64,000 nucleotides of DNA from Kaistia granuli DSM 23481 (GTDB lineage Bacteria; Pseudomonadota; Alphaproteobacteria; Rhizobiales; Kaistiaceae), in the NCBI RefSeq assembly GCF_000380505.1, contig NZ_AQYH01000010.1, positions 62,001-126,000 on the forward strand, given 5' to 3'. The position numbers and the translations under genes were made by a program. Positions 35,682 through 46,409 of this stretch are shown here, piece after piece. The notes below the pieces were generated by a model, which was given only the letters and a program-made list of their open reading frames with translations, did not search any database and was not told the origin of the DNA. Position 1 is the first letter of the stretch. Each line of letters begins with the position of its first letter.

Positions 35682-37970
35682 ATGAAGAAGTGGACGGCGG
35701 CGGACATTGAGAGTCTGCGAGCGAGTTGGGCATGGCGGATCATCAAGCCCCTCTACAAGATCGAGCGTGAGATCCAGCGTTGGCAGCGCCGGCGGCGGCA
35801 AGGCAAGGTGGCCCCACAGGGGGGGCGCGCTGAACGGGTCCGCGCCGACTTCGAGCAGCTCAAGGCTGGCTATTTCGCGTCACCGCTCGCCGCCGAGCCG
35901 GACAATTTCGTCCTCTACCGGATTCTCGGCAACGACCTCGAACCGCGCCATCGCAAGGGTCAGACGCGAAGCAATCTGGGCCTCATCCTCGCCCATGAGC
36001 CGCCGCTGGAGGGCTGCGAAAAGCGCTGGATCGTCAACCGGATCGTCGATCCGGAGGAGGAAGGGCGGATCCTCGATCTGCTCGAACACAGCGGCCAAGC
36101 CTATAAGCGGATCCCGTTCGATCTTGAGACCTATGGCAGGATCGGCTGGGAAGGGCGGGGATTTTCGGAGGAAGGTTTTTTTCTGAGCGAGGCGTTCCGG
36201 CAGCTCTCCGGCGAGGCGAGGGGGCGTGCCGAAGTACATGCGCGGACCGCCAAGAATCTCTACGTCATGAACAACAATGGGGGCCGCAACGCCGCGCTGC
36301 AGGACGGCCGGTCCGTTGCCAAGTGGATCCTCCCCTGGGACGGCAACTGCTTCCTGACGCAGAGCGCCTGGGCCGAAATCCGTGCCGCCGTGGCGGCGCA
36401 GCCCTATCTGAAATACTTTACGGTGCCGATGCTGCGCGTCGCTAACAACGAGGACCTGCTGCGCGATCGGGTGAAGCATCCCCCGGCCGATGAGCCGCAG
36501 CTGATCTTCCGGCGCGACGCAGCCGAGATTTTTGACGAGGCATTTCCCTATGGAAGGCGGCCGAAGGTCGAGATGCTGCAGCGTCTCGGCGTGCCGGGTC
36601 CCTGGAGCGGCTGGTCCTCGGATCCATGGGACTTGCCAGCGCCAACGCTGTCGGTAGAAGCAGGCCAGTTCGCCGAGGCCGGCTGGGTCGGTCGGCTCGA
36701 ATCGGGCCGACCGGATCTGGAGCAAGGTGGCAACGGCGCCGTCCTGCGCGGCCTTTCGCGCTCGGACGCCATCGTCATCGCGCTCGATGCGCTCGATGCC
36801 AAGGCGATCGTCAGCCGTTTTCGACCGGAAGACCTCGCACTTTATGATCTGGCGAGGATCGGCCAGCTTCGGGAGGACGGACCGGACGATCTTCTCCGCG
36901 CCCTGAAGGCCGATGCCGAAGCCGCGCTGCTTCGCGGACCCTATTCGGTCACCGACAAGCCGGACGTCCCTCCGAGCGGCAATCGCCACGATTATCTGAG
37001 CCTTGCGCGCTACTGGTGGCCGGACCCCGCCTCGCCGGACGGGCGACCCTATGTCCGGTTGGACGGCAAGGACATCTTCGCCGCGTCGCTGCCGGAGTTC
37101 CGGGCGGATAGTTTCGATCGCGACCGGCTGCAGAGATTCGCTGATGACACCGTCCTGCTGTCGCTCGCCGGCACGGCATGCCGCGATGCGCGCTATCTGG
37201 ATCATGCGGCGCAGCTGGTGCGGACCTGGTTCCTCGATCCGCGCACCCGGATGACGCCGCATCTGCGTTTTGCCCAGATCGCGCGCGGGCACAATGGCGA
37301 CGAGAACCAGGGTTCCGGCGTGCTCGATCTCGCCTGCATCGCGCCGCTGCTCGACGCGGTCCGCCTGATCGAAGGCTTCGGCGCTCTGGACGCGGGCGAA
37401 CGAACCTCCTTCCGGAACTGGCTGCGCGCCTATCTCGATTGGCTGCACGCGAGCCCGCAGGGCCGCGCCGAATGCCGGGCGCAAAACAACCACGGCACCT
37501 TCTTCGATGTGCAGTGCCTCGCCATTGCCGCCTTTCTCGGCGACGGCGCCGAGCTGGCGGCGACGCTGCGGCGCGCCCGCGAGCGCATCCCGCACCAGTT
37601 CGCCGTCGACGGCTCGCAGCCGCGTGAACTGGCGCGTACCCGACCCCGGCACTATTCGCACTACAACCTCGTCGCCTGGACGACGCTGGCGCGGCTTGCG
37701 GAGAGCGTCGGCGACGATCTGTGGAGCTACAGGACAGCGGATGGTCGCGGCATCGAACGCGGTCTCGCGTGGTTGCTCGGGCAGTCCGCCGCCAGCGGCG
37801 GCCCGGACCTCCAGACCGAGCCCGAGGTGGCGTCGCCGGCGCCGCACTGGTTCGCCTTTCGCTCCCGCTACGCCGATTCGGGCATCGAGCCGACGGCTGC
37901 CGACGAGGTTGCGCCGTTCCGCCTCGACCCGCTGAGCGGGGTGCCTCCCTACTGGCAGTTGTTGCGCTAG
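35682..37970 (+). CDS. Two-domain protein: glycosyltransferase-like N-terminus and alginate-lyase-type C-terminus
   Basis: The 762-residue cytoplasmic-looking protein has no signal peptide. The N-terminal domain (about residues 60-360) shows NFVLYRILGNDLEPRHRKGQ, KRWIVNRIVD and AKWILPWDGNCFL, a pattern I associate with GT-A-like bacterial glycosyltransferase proteins, but I cannot name the family. The C-terminal domain (about 425-740) matches the alginate lyase superfamily: HDYLSLARYWWPDP near residue 436 and QNNHGTFFD with His604 as a likely catalytic residue. The gene is monocistronic. GGGGGA lies just before ATG 35682. A long opposite-strand frame over it has no family signature. Confidence 0.8.
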   Translation: MKKWTAADIESLRASWAWRIIKPLYKIEREIQRWQRRRRQGKVAPQGGRAERVRADFEQLKAGYFASPLAAEPDNFVLYRILGNDLEPRHRKGQTRSNLGLILAHEPPLEGCEKRWIVNRIVDPEEEGRILDLLEHSGQAYKRIPFDLETYGRIGWEGRGFSEEGFFLSEAFRQLSGEARGRAEVHARTAKNLYVMNNNGGRNAALQDGRSVAKWILPWDGNCFLTQSAWAEIRAAVAAQPYLKYFTVPMLRVANNEDLLRDRVKHPPADEPQLIFRRDAAEIFDEAFPYGRRPKVEMLQRLGVPGPWSGWSSDPWDLPAPTLSVEAGQFAEAGWVGRLESGRPDLEQGGNGAVLRGLSRSDAIVIALDALDAKAIVSRFRPEDLALYDLARIGQLREDGPDDLLRALKADAEAALLRGPYSVTDKPDVPPSGNRHDYLSLARYWWPDPASPDGRPYVRLDGKDIFAASLPEFRADSFDRDRLQRFADDTVLLSLAGTACRDARYLDHAAQLVRTWFLDPRTRMTPHLRFAQIARGHNGDENQGSGVLDLACIAPLLDAVRLIEGFGALDAGERTSFRNWLRAYLDWLHASPQGRAECRAQNNHGTFFDVQCLAIAAFLGDGAELAATLRRARERIPHQFAVDGSQPRELARTRPRHYSHYNLVAWTTLARLAESVGDDLWSYRTADGRGIERGLAWLLGQSAASGGPDLQTEPEVASPAPHWFAFRSRYADSGIEPTAADEVAPFRLDPLSGVPPYWQLLR

Positions 37971-38160
37971 ATCGCGCCATTTTGCGCCAACCGGTCGTCC
38001 TGGCGGGGGCGTTTCCGCCCGCCGCCGGGCCGGTTCGCTTCGTCCCCTTAGGGTTCCCTTAAGCGGCGCCTGCCAAGATGGCTTCATTGCCGGATGGTCA
38101 GGCGCGGGGGTTCCGCCGCGGGGCCGAAAGGCCGGAACGAGCGTCACCGGTGTGTTGCGT

Positions 38161-39913
<1,753 letters not shown>

Positions 39914-39921
<8 letters not shown>

Positions 39922-40723
39922 GGCTCCGGCGCGGCGGAAGCGTCCGCCCAACAATCGTTCCAGAAAGCCGCCCGTAGAAGAGAGCGAGGGGCTGCTCAGC
40001 CGCCTGGCCGACAAGGTAATCGAGAATCCCGGCCAGTCCGGCGGGCTGCTGCTGATCGTCGCCGTCGCCACCGTGATCGTCTCCAACGCCGCCTTCCTGC
40101 AGACGAAGCGCCATCCCGATCCGTTGTTCGCGACGCGGGAGCGCGCCATCGAGCAGGCGGACCTGTCGTCGGATCCCGCCCCCGCCTCGGTTCCGCTGCC
40201 GAAGAGCCGGACGAACGTCGCGCTGCCGCATACCCAGCAACCGCTGCCGGTCTCCGTCTCGACCAGCACCGTTCCGGCGTCGTCGCAAGGCAATCTGATC
40301 GCCGACACGCAGCAGGCGCTCGCCGCGGCCAAGCTCTATACCGGCGCCGTCGACGGCGTCATGGGACCGCAGACCAAGGCGGCGATCTCGGCCTTTGAAA
40401 AGAAGATCGGCTTGATCCCGACCGGGCAGCCGAGCGCGCGTCTGCTCAGCCAGATCCGCAAGGGCGGTCCGCGCGCCCATCTCGACGATCCGATTTCGAC
40501 CGGCTCGATCGAGGATCCGGCGATGCGCGAGCGGATCAAGCGGGTGCAGGCCGCGTTGAACGAGATCGGCTACGGGCCGGTCGACGTTGACGGTCGCGGC
40601 GGCGGCAAGACGGCCAATGCCATTCGCCGCTTCGAGCTCGACAACGGCTTGCCGATGACGGGCGCTGCGGGCGACGCCGTGATTGCCAAGCTTGTCCTGA
40701 TCGGCGCGATGAACACGCTTTGA
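39914..40723 (+). CDS. Membrane protein with two peptidoglycan-binding domains
   Basis: The 269-residue protein begins VREAPARRKRPPNNRS, has one membrane helix at about residues 44-62, and carries two PG_binding_1-type domains: IADTQQALAAAKLYTGAVDG (about 130-190) and IKRVQAALNEIGYGPVDVDG (about 207-265). A Pro/Ser-rich linker lies between membrane and domains. It is overlapped with the sensor kinase gene and may present the cell wall state to it or serve as an anchor. The GTG start is set by the overlap. Confidence 0.85.
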
Positions 40724-40739
40724 CCATCCGGAGACAGCG

Positions 40740-41081
40740 ATGCGTCTGACGTCCGGCCTCTGGGTCGCAGCCTATGTGCGGCGCGCCTTCGTCGAAGGCG
40801 CGTTCGCCGCGGTCGTTCGACGGGGAGCGGAAGAGGCCGGCGCCATTTTCGTGGTCGTCGACTGGCTCGACGGAACGGTCGATCTCTATGGTCCCGCCCC
40901 GCAGACGGCGTTCGACGACAGCAGGCCGTCCGACCGGCTGTTCTCGCGTATCGGCGACCGGATCGACCGGCTGGCGCTGCAGGAGCGGCTCGCATCCGAG
41001 ATGCGCTTCGACCCCGACGTGTGGGTGGTCGAGATCGAGGACCGAGCCGGCCGGGCCTTCCTCGAAATCGCCGCAGACTAG
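40740..41081 (+). CDS. DUF1491 family protein
   Basis: The 113-residue protein begins MRLTSGLWVAAYVRRAFVEG and contains GAEEAGAIFVVVDWLDGTVDLYGPAPQ, the DUF1491 pattern common in alphaproteobacteria. Function unknown. It lies 16 bases after the peptidoglycan-binding gene and is probably in the same operon. It is convergent with a DUF2336 gene. Confidence 0.87.
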   Translation: MRLTSGLWVAAYVRRAFVEGAFAAVVRRGAEEAGAIFVVVDWLDGTVDLYGPAPQTAFDDSRPSDRLFSRIGDRIDRLALQERLASEMRFDPDVWVVEIEDRAGRAFLEIAAD

Positions 41082-41085
41082 CGGC

Positions 41086-42633
41086 TCAGCCTGTCGTGCC
41101 CGTCAGCGCCGGCTTGGCGTGATCCGTCGCGCGCTCGGCAGCGACATGGCGCGCATCCTTGCGCGCCACGTCGGCGAAGTGCGGCTGATGGGCCGGGCGA
41201 GATTCGGCGGCGCCATCGTTGCGCCACTGCGCGACGAGCCGGGTCGCTGCCGGTTCCTCGATGCCGCCAAGCAGTCCCGTGAGGCGGGCGAATGTCTCGA
41301 TGGCGGCGCTGATGACCGGGTTGGCCAGCAACAGAACCTGCTGAGCCTCGGCATCTGCCAGACCGATCGCCTTCAGCAGCACGACCAGCGCCTCGCCGGA
41401 AGGATCGTCCAGCAAGGCGGTGACGCGCGCGACGTCGAGCCGAAGGCCGTCTGCCAGGGTGTTGATCAGGGCGTCGCGCTGACGCTGGCGGGCGAGCATG
41501 CCCAGACGCGCCCGGCTCATGGCGGCGCGGAAGGCATTGTCGATCTCGGCCGGCGACAATCTCGGCGGCACGATTGGCGACGCGGAAATCGAGGCGAGCA
41601 GCGCGAGGCGGGCGTCACGGTCGAGGCGCAAGAAGGCTTCGGCGGAACGCGGCGATGGCGCCTCGGCGGGCTTCTCTGCCTTCGTGACCACCGGCTCGGC
41701 GGTTTTCGGCGCCGGTGCAGCTGCCGGGACATCGATCGCGCGGGGCTCCGCAATCGGCTCGGCCGCGACGGGTTCCGCCGGCTTGGCGGGCGCGGGGCGG
41801 GGCGCCGGAGCCTCGCCGGTCGCGGGAGCCGCCTTCGGCTCGACGACGGGCCGGGTGCCAAGCGACAGGGATTCGAACGTTCGCCGCGACAGGCCTTCCG
41901 GTACTGGAACTTCGGTTGCCAGCGCCGTCATCTCGGCGCTGAGGCTCGCCGTCAGCACGCGCGCGGCGGCGAGCGCCGACAGGGCATCGGCCGGCTTTTC
42001 CGTGACGGGGTGATTCGCAGTGGTGTCGGTCGTCGCGATGACGTCCGGCTGTGTCGGGACGGCGGCGGCGGGTGCCTCGGGCAGGGGAGCGGACGCCTCG
42101 GTCGCACCCGCCGGGATCGTCGCGGCGAGGGGCTTCGCAGCCGGCGCCGGCGGAACGACATGGGCCGGCGGCGCATCGTCCGCCTCGGCCGGCAGGAGGG
42201 CGATTGTCTCGGCATCGCCGGTCAGCCGCAAGGCCTGCACGACGTCCGGAGAAAGGTCGTCGCGCGCCGCGATCATCCGGTAATGCGTCGGGCCGGTCGC
42301 CGCCATGATTGCCAGAAGATCGAAGGACGACAGCTCGGCATGGCGCAGGACCGGCGAGGCGATCTCGGCCAAGTCCTTGCCGAGCATGCGCAAAATCGCT
42401 CCCGGCGTATCCGGGTGACGGGCCAAGCGCTCGGCCACGAAGGCCCGGTCGGCCGGCGTCACCTTGGTCAGGAAATGCGCGGTCAGTTCCTCGAAGCGGC
42501 GAATTTCGACCTGGTCGTGCGTCTGGTCGAGCACGAACAGCTCGGTCGTTGCGCGGAGCAACGCGGCATCGCGGCTTTGCTGGCTCGACACGGCCATGGC
42601 CATGAGACCATCCGAAAAATACGAGGGATGCAT
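41086..42633 (-). CDS. DUF2336 domain protein with Ala/Pro-rich linker
   Basis: The 515-residue protein begins MHPSYFSDGLMAMAVSSQQS. The first 150 residues carry the helical DUF2336 pattern (LFVLDQTHDQVEIRRFEELT, VLRHAELSSFDLLAIMA). Residues of about 155-330 are Ala/Pro/Glu-rich and probably disordered, followed by a second helical block (PAEIDNAFRAAMSRARLGML). In this family the role is unknown. An internal ATG at 42603 is an alternative start. Confidence 0.82.
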   Translation of the reverse strand: MHPSYFSDGLMAMAVSSQQSRDAALLRATTELFVLDQTHDQVEIRRFEELTAHFLTKVTPADRAFVAERLARHPDTPGAILRMLGKDLAEIASPVLRHAELSSFDLLAIMAATGPTHYRMIAARDDLSPDVVQALRLTGDAETIALLPAEADDAPPAHVVPPAPAAKPLAATIPAGATEASAPLPEAPAAAVPTQPDVIATTDTTANHPVTEKPADALSALAAARVLTASLSAEMTALATEVPVPEGLSRRTFESLSLGTRPVVEPKAAPATGEAPAPRPAPAKPAEPVAAEPIAEPRAIDVPAAAPAPKTAEPVVTKAEKPAEAPSPRSAEAFLRLDRDARLALLASISASPIVPPRLSPAEIDNAFRAAMSRARLGMLARQRQRDALINTLADGLRLDVARVTALLDDPSGEALVVLLKAIGLADAEAQQVLLLANPVISAAIETFARLTGLLGGIEEPAATRLVAQWRNDGAAESRPAHQPHFADVARKDARHVAAERATDHAKPALTGTTG

Positions 42634-42836
42634 GATGACGCGTTACCCGAAGAGCCGTCGACGCGATCGCATATTCCGTCTTGAAGCCCCGATCGCCGAG
42701 CTCGTGCCGATTGTGCCGCGAAGTCGTTAGCGTTCCGTTAACCTTGCCGGTCCGTAAATGATGCTATTGTGGTTGCGAGCATCCGTCAGGCAGTCGGGGC
42801 GTCGATCCAGGCCTGACGGACCTCGAAGGAGGTCAC

Positions 42837-43019
42837 ATGGGCACCATACTGACCTACACGACGGACCGGCGCCGACGCGCGCGGTCAGGGCTCCCTCGCG
42901 AAGGGGTCTGCCAGATCATCATCTTCTCCGGCGTGCGGATTGATCGTTCCCGGTCGGAGCGTCCGCCACCGCCGCCGGCCACGGTGGCGCAGCAGCCGAA
43001 GCCCGGCCGTGGCGCCTGA
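42837..43019 (+). CDS. Small basic protein of 60 residues
   Basis: MGTILTYTTDRRRRARSGLP begins a 60-residue product with a central CQIIIFSGVRIDRSRSERPP block and a proline-rich tail. The ribosome-binding site is a perfect AAGGAGG at 42826-42832, four bases before ATG, the strongest in this part of the window. I believe similar short proteins occur next to DUF2336 genes in related bacteria but cannot confirm it here. It is divergent from the DUF2336 gene. Confidence 0.7.
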   Translation: MGTILTYTTDRRRRARSGLPREGVCQIIIFSGVRIDRSRSERPPPPPATVAQQPKPGRGA

Positions 43020-43025
43020 GACGAT

Positions 43026-43616
43026 CTAGTTCTTCTCGTCGGGATCGGCGGGGGGAGGGGTATCGGCCGAGGGCAGCCCGGCGGAGCAGTTCGCCGCGCG
43101 CAGCATCGCCTCGGCCCTGGAGACTAGCGTCGGATCCGCCACGAAGCTGCGGATCAGTGCGAAGCCGCGCGTGATCGGCACCTCGATGACGATCGACTGG
43201 TCGAGGGCGGCGATCGGGCTCTCGCGCAATTGCGCCATCTGCACCGGCGTGGCGATCACCAGGTCGATGTCGGAGCGTTCGGCCGAACGGTCGTTCAGGC
43301 TGTAGACATTGTTGCCGCGCCGGTTGAATACCGCGATCGACCAGAAATCCTCCGGCATCGCCGCCTTGATGCGGATCGGTCCGTTCTCGAGCGAAAAGCG
43401 GCAGGCGGCATAGGCCATTTCCGGATCGAGATAGGGCAGCGGCTCGGTGCCGGGTTCCGACATCGGCAGCAGGTGGAACGTGCCATCCGGCCCGAACCGG
43501 CCGAGCGAGGTCCAGGCATCGCGATTGGCGAAATCCGGCAGCAGCAGGATGACCGCGATGTGGATGATGCCGCCCAGCAGCAAGCCGCCCAGCCCGTAGA
43601 GGAGGAGGCGGATCAT
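43026..43616 (-). CDS. DUF1254 domain protein
   Basis: The 196-residue protein has an N-terminal signal anchor (MIRLLLYGLGGLLLGGIIHI) and the DUF1254-like stretch YLDPEMAYAACRFSLENGPI with FWSIAVFNRRGNNVYSLNDR. It overlaps the DUF1214 gene by four bases (ATGA). In many relatives these two domains occur in one protein or as an adjacent pair, as here. Function unknown; likely envelope. Confidence 0.8.
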   Translation of the reverse strand: MIRLLLYGLGGLLLGGIIHIAVILLLPDFANRDAWTSLGRFGPDGTFHLLPMSEPGTEPLPYLDPEMAYAACRFSLENGPIRIKAAMPEDFWSIAVFNRRGNNVYSLNDRSAERSDIDLVIATPVQMAQLRESPIAALDQSIVIEVPITRGFALIRSFVADPTLVSRAEAMLRAANCSAGLPSADTPPPADPDEKN

Positions 43617-44254
43617 GAGCAGTCGACCTTCTCGATCGACGGCATGGCGATGTCGCCGATGCTGGCGCCGCCGGCGAGCGGCGTGTCGTACAGGCGGAGG
43701 ATCAGCCGGATGCGATCGGTCGTCGTCACCGGCAGCCAATTGCCGGGTTCTGGCGTGCGCGCGACCGCGATCTCGAAGCCGCCATCCTCGTGCCGCAGCA
43801 CCTCGCGCGAATGGAAGGCGGTGCGCCGGGCCGGATTTTCCATCAGATGGCCGTCGCCGTCATAGGCGGTCAGCGTCCAGAGCCGGGCCGGCGGGGTCTG
43901 GCCGGTGACGCGGTAGCGACAATTGCCGGTCAGCCGCTGGCCGGCGCTGTCCTCCTCCGCCGCGAAGGCCAGCCCTTCGCCGGCGCCGAGCGGCACCTCG
44001 CCGGAGCGCGCCAGGATCGCCGCCGTATAGGGATCGGCGTCGGCGCTGCCGGAATCCGGCCAGGCCGTCCAGGCGCCGCGCGTCACGGCGCCGAATAGCC
44101 GGTCGCGGTCGAGCACCAGGGCGGCCGAGCCCAGGCCGACGACGATGGCGATCGCAATGGCGATGGCGAGATGGATCAGGAGTCGCAAGCGAAGGCCTCG
44201 AAACGGAGCGCGGCGAAGATAACGCGGCAGGATCGTCCGCGATAGCTCGGTCAT
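43613..44254 (-). CDS. DUF1214 domain protein
   Basis: The 213-residue protein has a membrane segment at about residues 27-48 and the DUF1214 core LWTLTAYDGDGHLMENPARR followed by NWLPVTTTDRIRLILRLYDT. It is the first gene of the DUF1214/DUF1254 pair on the minus strand, with its start close to the divergent DMT transporter gene. Confidence 0.82.
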   Translation of the reverse strand: MTELSRTILPRYLRRAPFRGLRLRLLIHLAIAIAIAIVVGLGSAALVLDRDRLFGAVTRGAWTAWPDSGSADADPYTAAILARSGEVPLGAGEGLAFAAEEDSAGQRLTGNCRYRVTGQTPPARLWTLTAYDGDGHLMENPARRTAFHSREVLRHEDGGFEIAVARTPEPGNWLPVTTTDRIRLILRLYDTPLAGGASIGDIAMPSIEKVDCS

Positions 44255-44369
44255 GCAAGCCGGGCCCCGAAGCCGGTCGGGCGTCGTGCCGGCGCGGCAC
44301 TATTCGGTTGTCAGCGCGCGCGCCGGCAGGCAAAGCAGGCCGGCAATCCGCTTGAGGCCGCCCGCCGCG

Positions 44370-45308
44370 ATGACCCTTCCGATACGCCAGACGATGTCCC
44401 GGCCCGACTGGGCCCTGCTGCTGATCCTCTCGACCCTTTGGGGCGGCTCGTTCTTCTTCATCGCGATCGCCGGCAGGGAGCTGCCGCCGCTCACCATCGT
44501 GGCGCTCCGGGTCGGCATCGCGGCGCTGATCCTGCTGGGGCTCGTCGCCATCGGCGGCAAGTCGCTGCCAAAAAGTTGGCGGGTCTGGCGGGTGCTGCTC
44601 GGCATGGGCGTCATCAACAGCGTGCTGCCCTTCTCGCTGATCGCCTGGGGCCAGACGCAGGTGCCGAGCGGCCTCGCCGCCGTCTTCAACGCCACGACGC
44701 CGTTCTGGACGGCGCTGGCCGTGCAGTTCCTCACCGCCGACGAAAAGCTCTCGGCCGGCAAGATCGCCGGCATTGTGCTTGGCGTCGCCGGTGTCGGCGT
44801 GCTGATCGGCCCGGGCGCCTTCCTCGATTTCGGCGCGCATGGCTGGGGCGCCCTCGCCATCCTGCTCGGCGCGCTCAGCAACGGCTTCGCCGGCGCGCTC
44901 GGCCGCAACATCGCCCGTCTCCGCGTCGAGCCGATTGTCGCGGCGACGGGCCAGATGGTGATGGCGACGATCCTGATGATCCCGCTCGCGCTCCTGGTCG
45001 ACCAGCCCTGGCAACTGGCCATGCCGGGATGGCAGGCCTGGGCGTCCATCCTCGCCATCGCCGCGCTGTCGACCGTGCTCGCCTTCCTGATCTTCTACCG
45101 GCTGCTCGCCCGCGCCGGCGCCACCAACACCTCGCTGGTCACCTTCCTGGTGCCGGTCTCGGCGATCCTGCTCGGCACGCTGGTGCTGGGCGAGCGCCTG
45201 GAACTGCAGCACATCGCCGGCATGGCGCTGATCGCGGCCGGGTTGGTGGCGATCGACGGGCGGGCGTGGCGGTGGGTGAGGGCGAGACGGGCGGCGGAGG
45301 CTGGGTGA
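44370..45308 (+). CDS. DMT superfamily transporter (EamA)
   Basis: The 312-residue protein has ten predicted membrane helices in two EamA repeats. The first starts at DWALLLILSTLWGGSFFFIA and the second at GWGALAILLGALSNGFAGAL. The ATG at 44370 is chosen although its site is weak; MSRPDW at 44394 is an alternative. Substrates of EamA proteins are metabolites or amino acids and cannot be predicted. It is monocistronic. Confidence 0.88.
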   Translation: MTLPIRQTMSRPDWALLLILSTLWGGSFFFIAIAGRELPPLTIVALRVGIAALILLGLVAIGGKSLPKSWRVWRVLLGMGVINSVLPFSLIAWGQTQVPSGLAAVFNATTPFWTALAVQFLTADEKLSAGKIAGIVLGVAGVGVLIGPGAFLDFGAHGWGALAILLGALSNGFAGALGRNIARLRVEPIVAATGQMVMATILMIPLALLVDQPWQLAMPGWQAWASILAIAALSTVLAFLIFYRLLARAGATNTSLVTFLVPVSAILLGTLVLGERLELQHIAGMALIAAGLVAIDGRAWRWVRARRAAEAG

Positions 45309-45474
45309 AGGCGGCTGATGGACCCGGCTCTTTCACACAGCGACGGGCGCTGGATGGGCCGTACGCTCCGATCCCTGCCTTCGACCAACAGCTCACCGTC
45401 GGCCGGCTGCCCGGGGAGCAGCCTGCCGACGGAGCGCCTGGTTTGCCCTTGTCGTCGCAGCTTGTGCGGCGCCC

Positions 45475-45918
45475 TTACTTCACCGTGATCGCCAGGCCGC
45501 TGATATCGACGTTGACCTGCAAACCCACCTGCTTGCCGGTGAGTTCGAGCCGGGCGCCCTTCTCGTTGGTCATGACGATCACCTGGCCTCCTTTGATCGC
45601 GGCACCGCCGCCGCCGACCGCGGCGTAGACCCCGGTGACATCCTGGGCGCGGCGGATGTTGCTGACCTTGCCCTGGAAGTTGGTCTTGGAGGCGCCGAAC
45701 GCCAGGCCGCCCGAGACGCCGGCGATCGAGACGGGATAGCGACGCCCCTTGAAGGTGAGCGTTCCCTCGCCGCCGGAGCCCCCCACGAAGAAAGCAGCCT
45801 TGTAGACGGAGAAGCGGATCGTACCGCTGTCGGCATAGGCGGCGCCGGAAAGGGAAACGGCCGTGGCGGCGACGACGGCAGCCGCCGCGATGGTCCGAAT
45901 CCTGGGCGAAATCATCAT
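45475..45918 (-). CDS. Secreted protein, possibly EipA/DUF1134-like
   Basis: The 147-residue protein has a signal peptide (MMISPRIRTIAAAAVVAATA ... AYA). A glycine-rich beta domain follows: FFVGGSGGEGTLTFKGRRYP, then an IAGVSGG/ASK region and GVYAAVGGGG. The pattern recalls EipA/DUF1134, an envelope-integrity family in Brucella and relatives, but similarity is judged only by eye. The start is the first of two consecutive ATG codons, preceded by AGAGGA. Confidence 0.6.
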   Translation of the reverse strand: MMISPRIRTIAAAAVVAATAVSLSGAAYADSGTIRFSVYKAAFFVGGSGGEGTLTFKGRRYPVSIAGVSGGLAFGASKTNFQGKVSNIRRAQDVTGVYAAVGGGGAAIKGGQVIVMTNEKGARLELTGKQVGLQVNVDISGLAITVK

Positions 45919-46409
45919 GATGAGCGTTCCTCTGGTAAAACCTTGCCGAGCGGCGGGACTGGTCAGCGTCGTATCAAGCTTGAACACTTTAGCGTGTACT
46001 TGGTTCCAGGCACGCGGTTTGAAACCGGCGCCGAACCGTCACCGCGATCGTCCGGAGGGCTTGCCGCTCTTCAGGCCGTCGTTGTGGTTGTGCCTGGCAT
46101 TCGGAGATGCGGTTCGGGGCGTGCCCCCACCACCCGCATGGCTGGCAAGAGCCGGGAGGCCATCCGGCTTCGGATTGGTGTCGCGGGGGTAGGGCGGTGA
46201 GGGGGCGGTCGGCCTTTTGAGCAAGGATCTTGAAGAGCTGCCTGCGGTCGTCAGCGACCCAAATGGCCGCTTCCGACCCCATTGCAGTCATTCGCAGGCG
46301 AGATAGACAGAGCCAAAAGCTGCCGCCAAGAGGTGCTTCTGCTTTACTGCTCGGGTGCAGCCAGCCAAAGGCTTTTGGTTATGCTGCGGTCGGCCAGTGG
46401 GCACCGCCA
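45919..46409. other. Noncoding stretch with degenerate inverted repeats
   Basis: No gene is supported in these 491 bases. GGTCG-TCAG-CGACC (46246-46259) forms a short hairpin. AATGGCCGC (46262-46270) and GCAGTCATT (46284-46292) are an imperfect inverted repeat. CCAAAAGC (46313-46320) and GCTTTTGG (46371-46378) pair at longer range. This looks like repeat remnants at the left edge of the lower-GC segment. Confidence 0.5.

Noticed and set aside
45989-46291. Minus-strand frame of 100 codons in the 491-base gap
   Set aside because: It overlaps degenerate inverted repeats, has no ribosome-binding site and no resemblance to a protein family.
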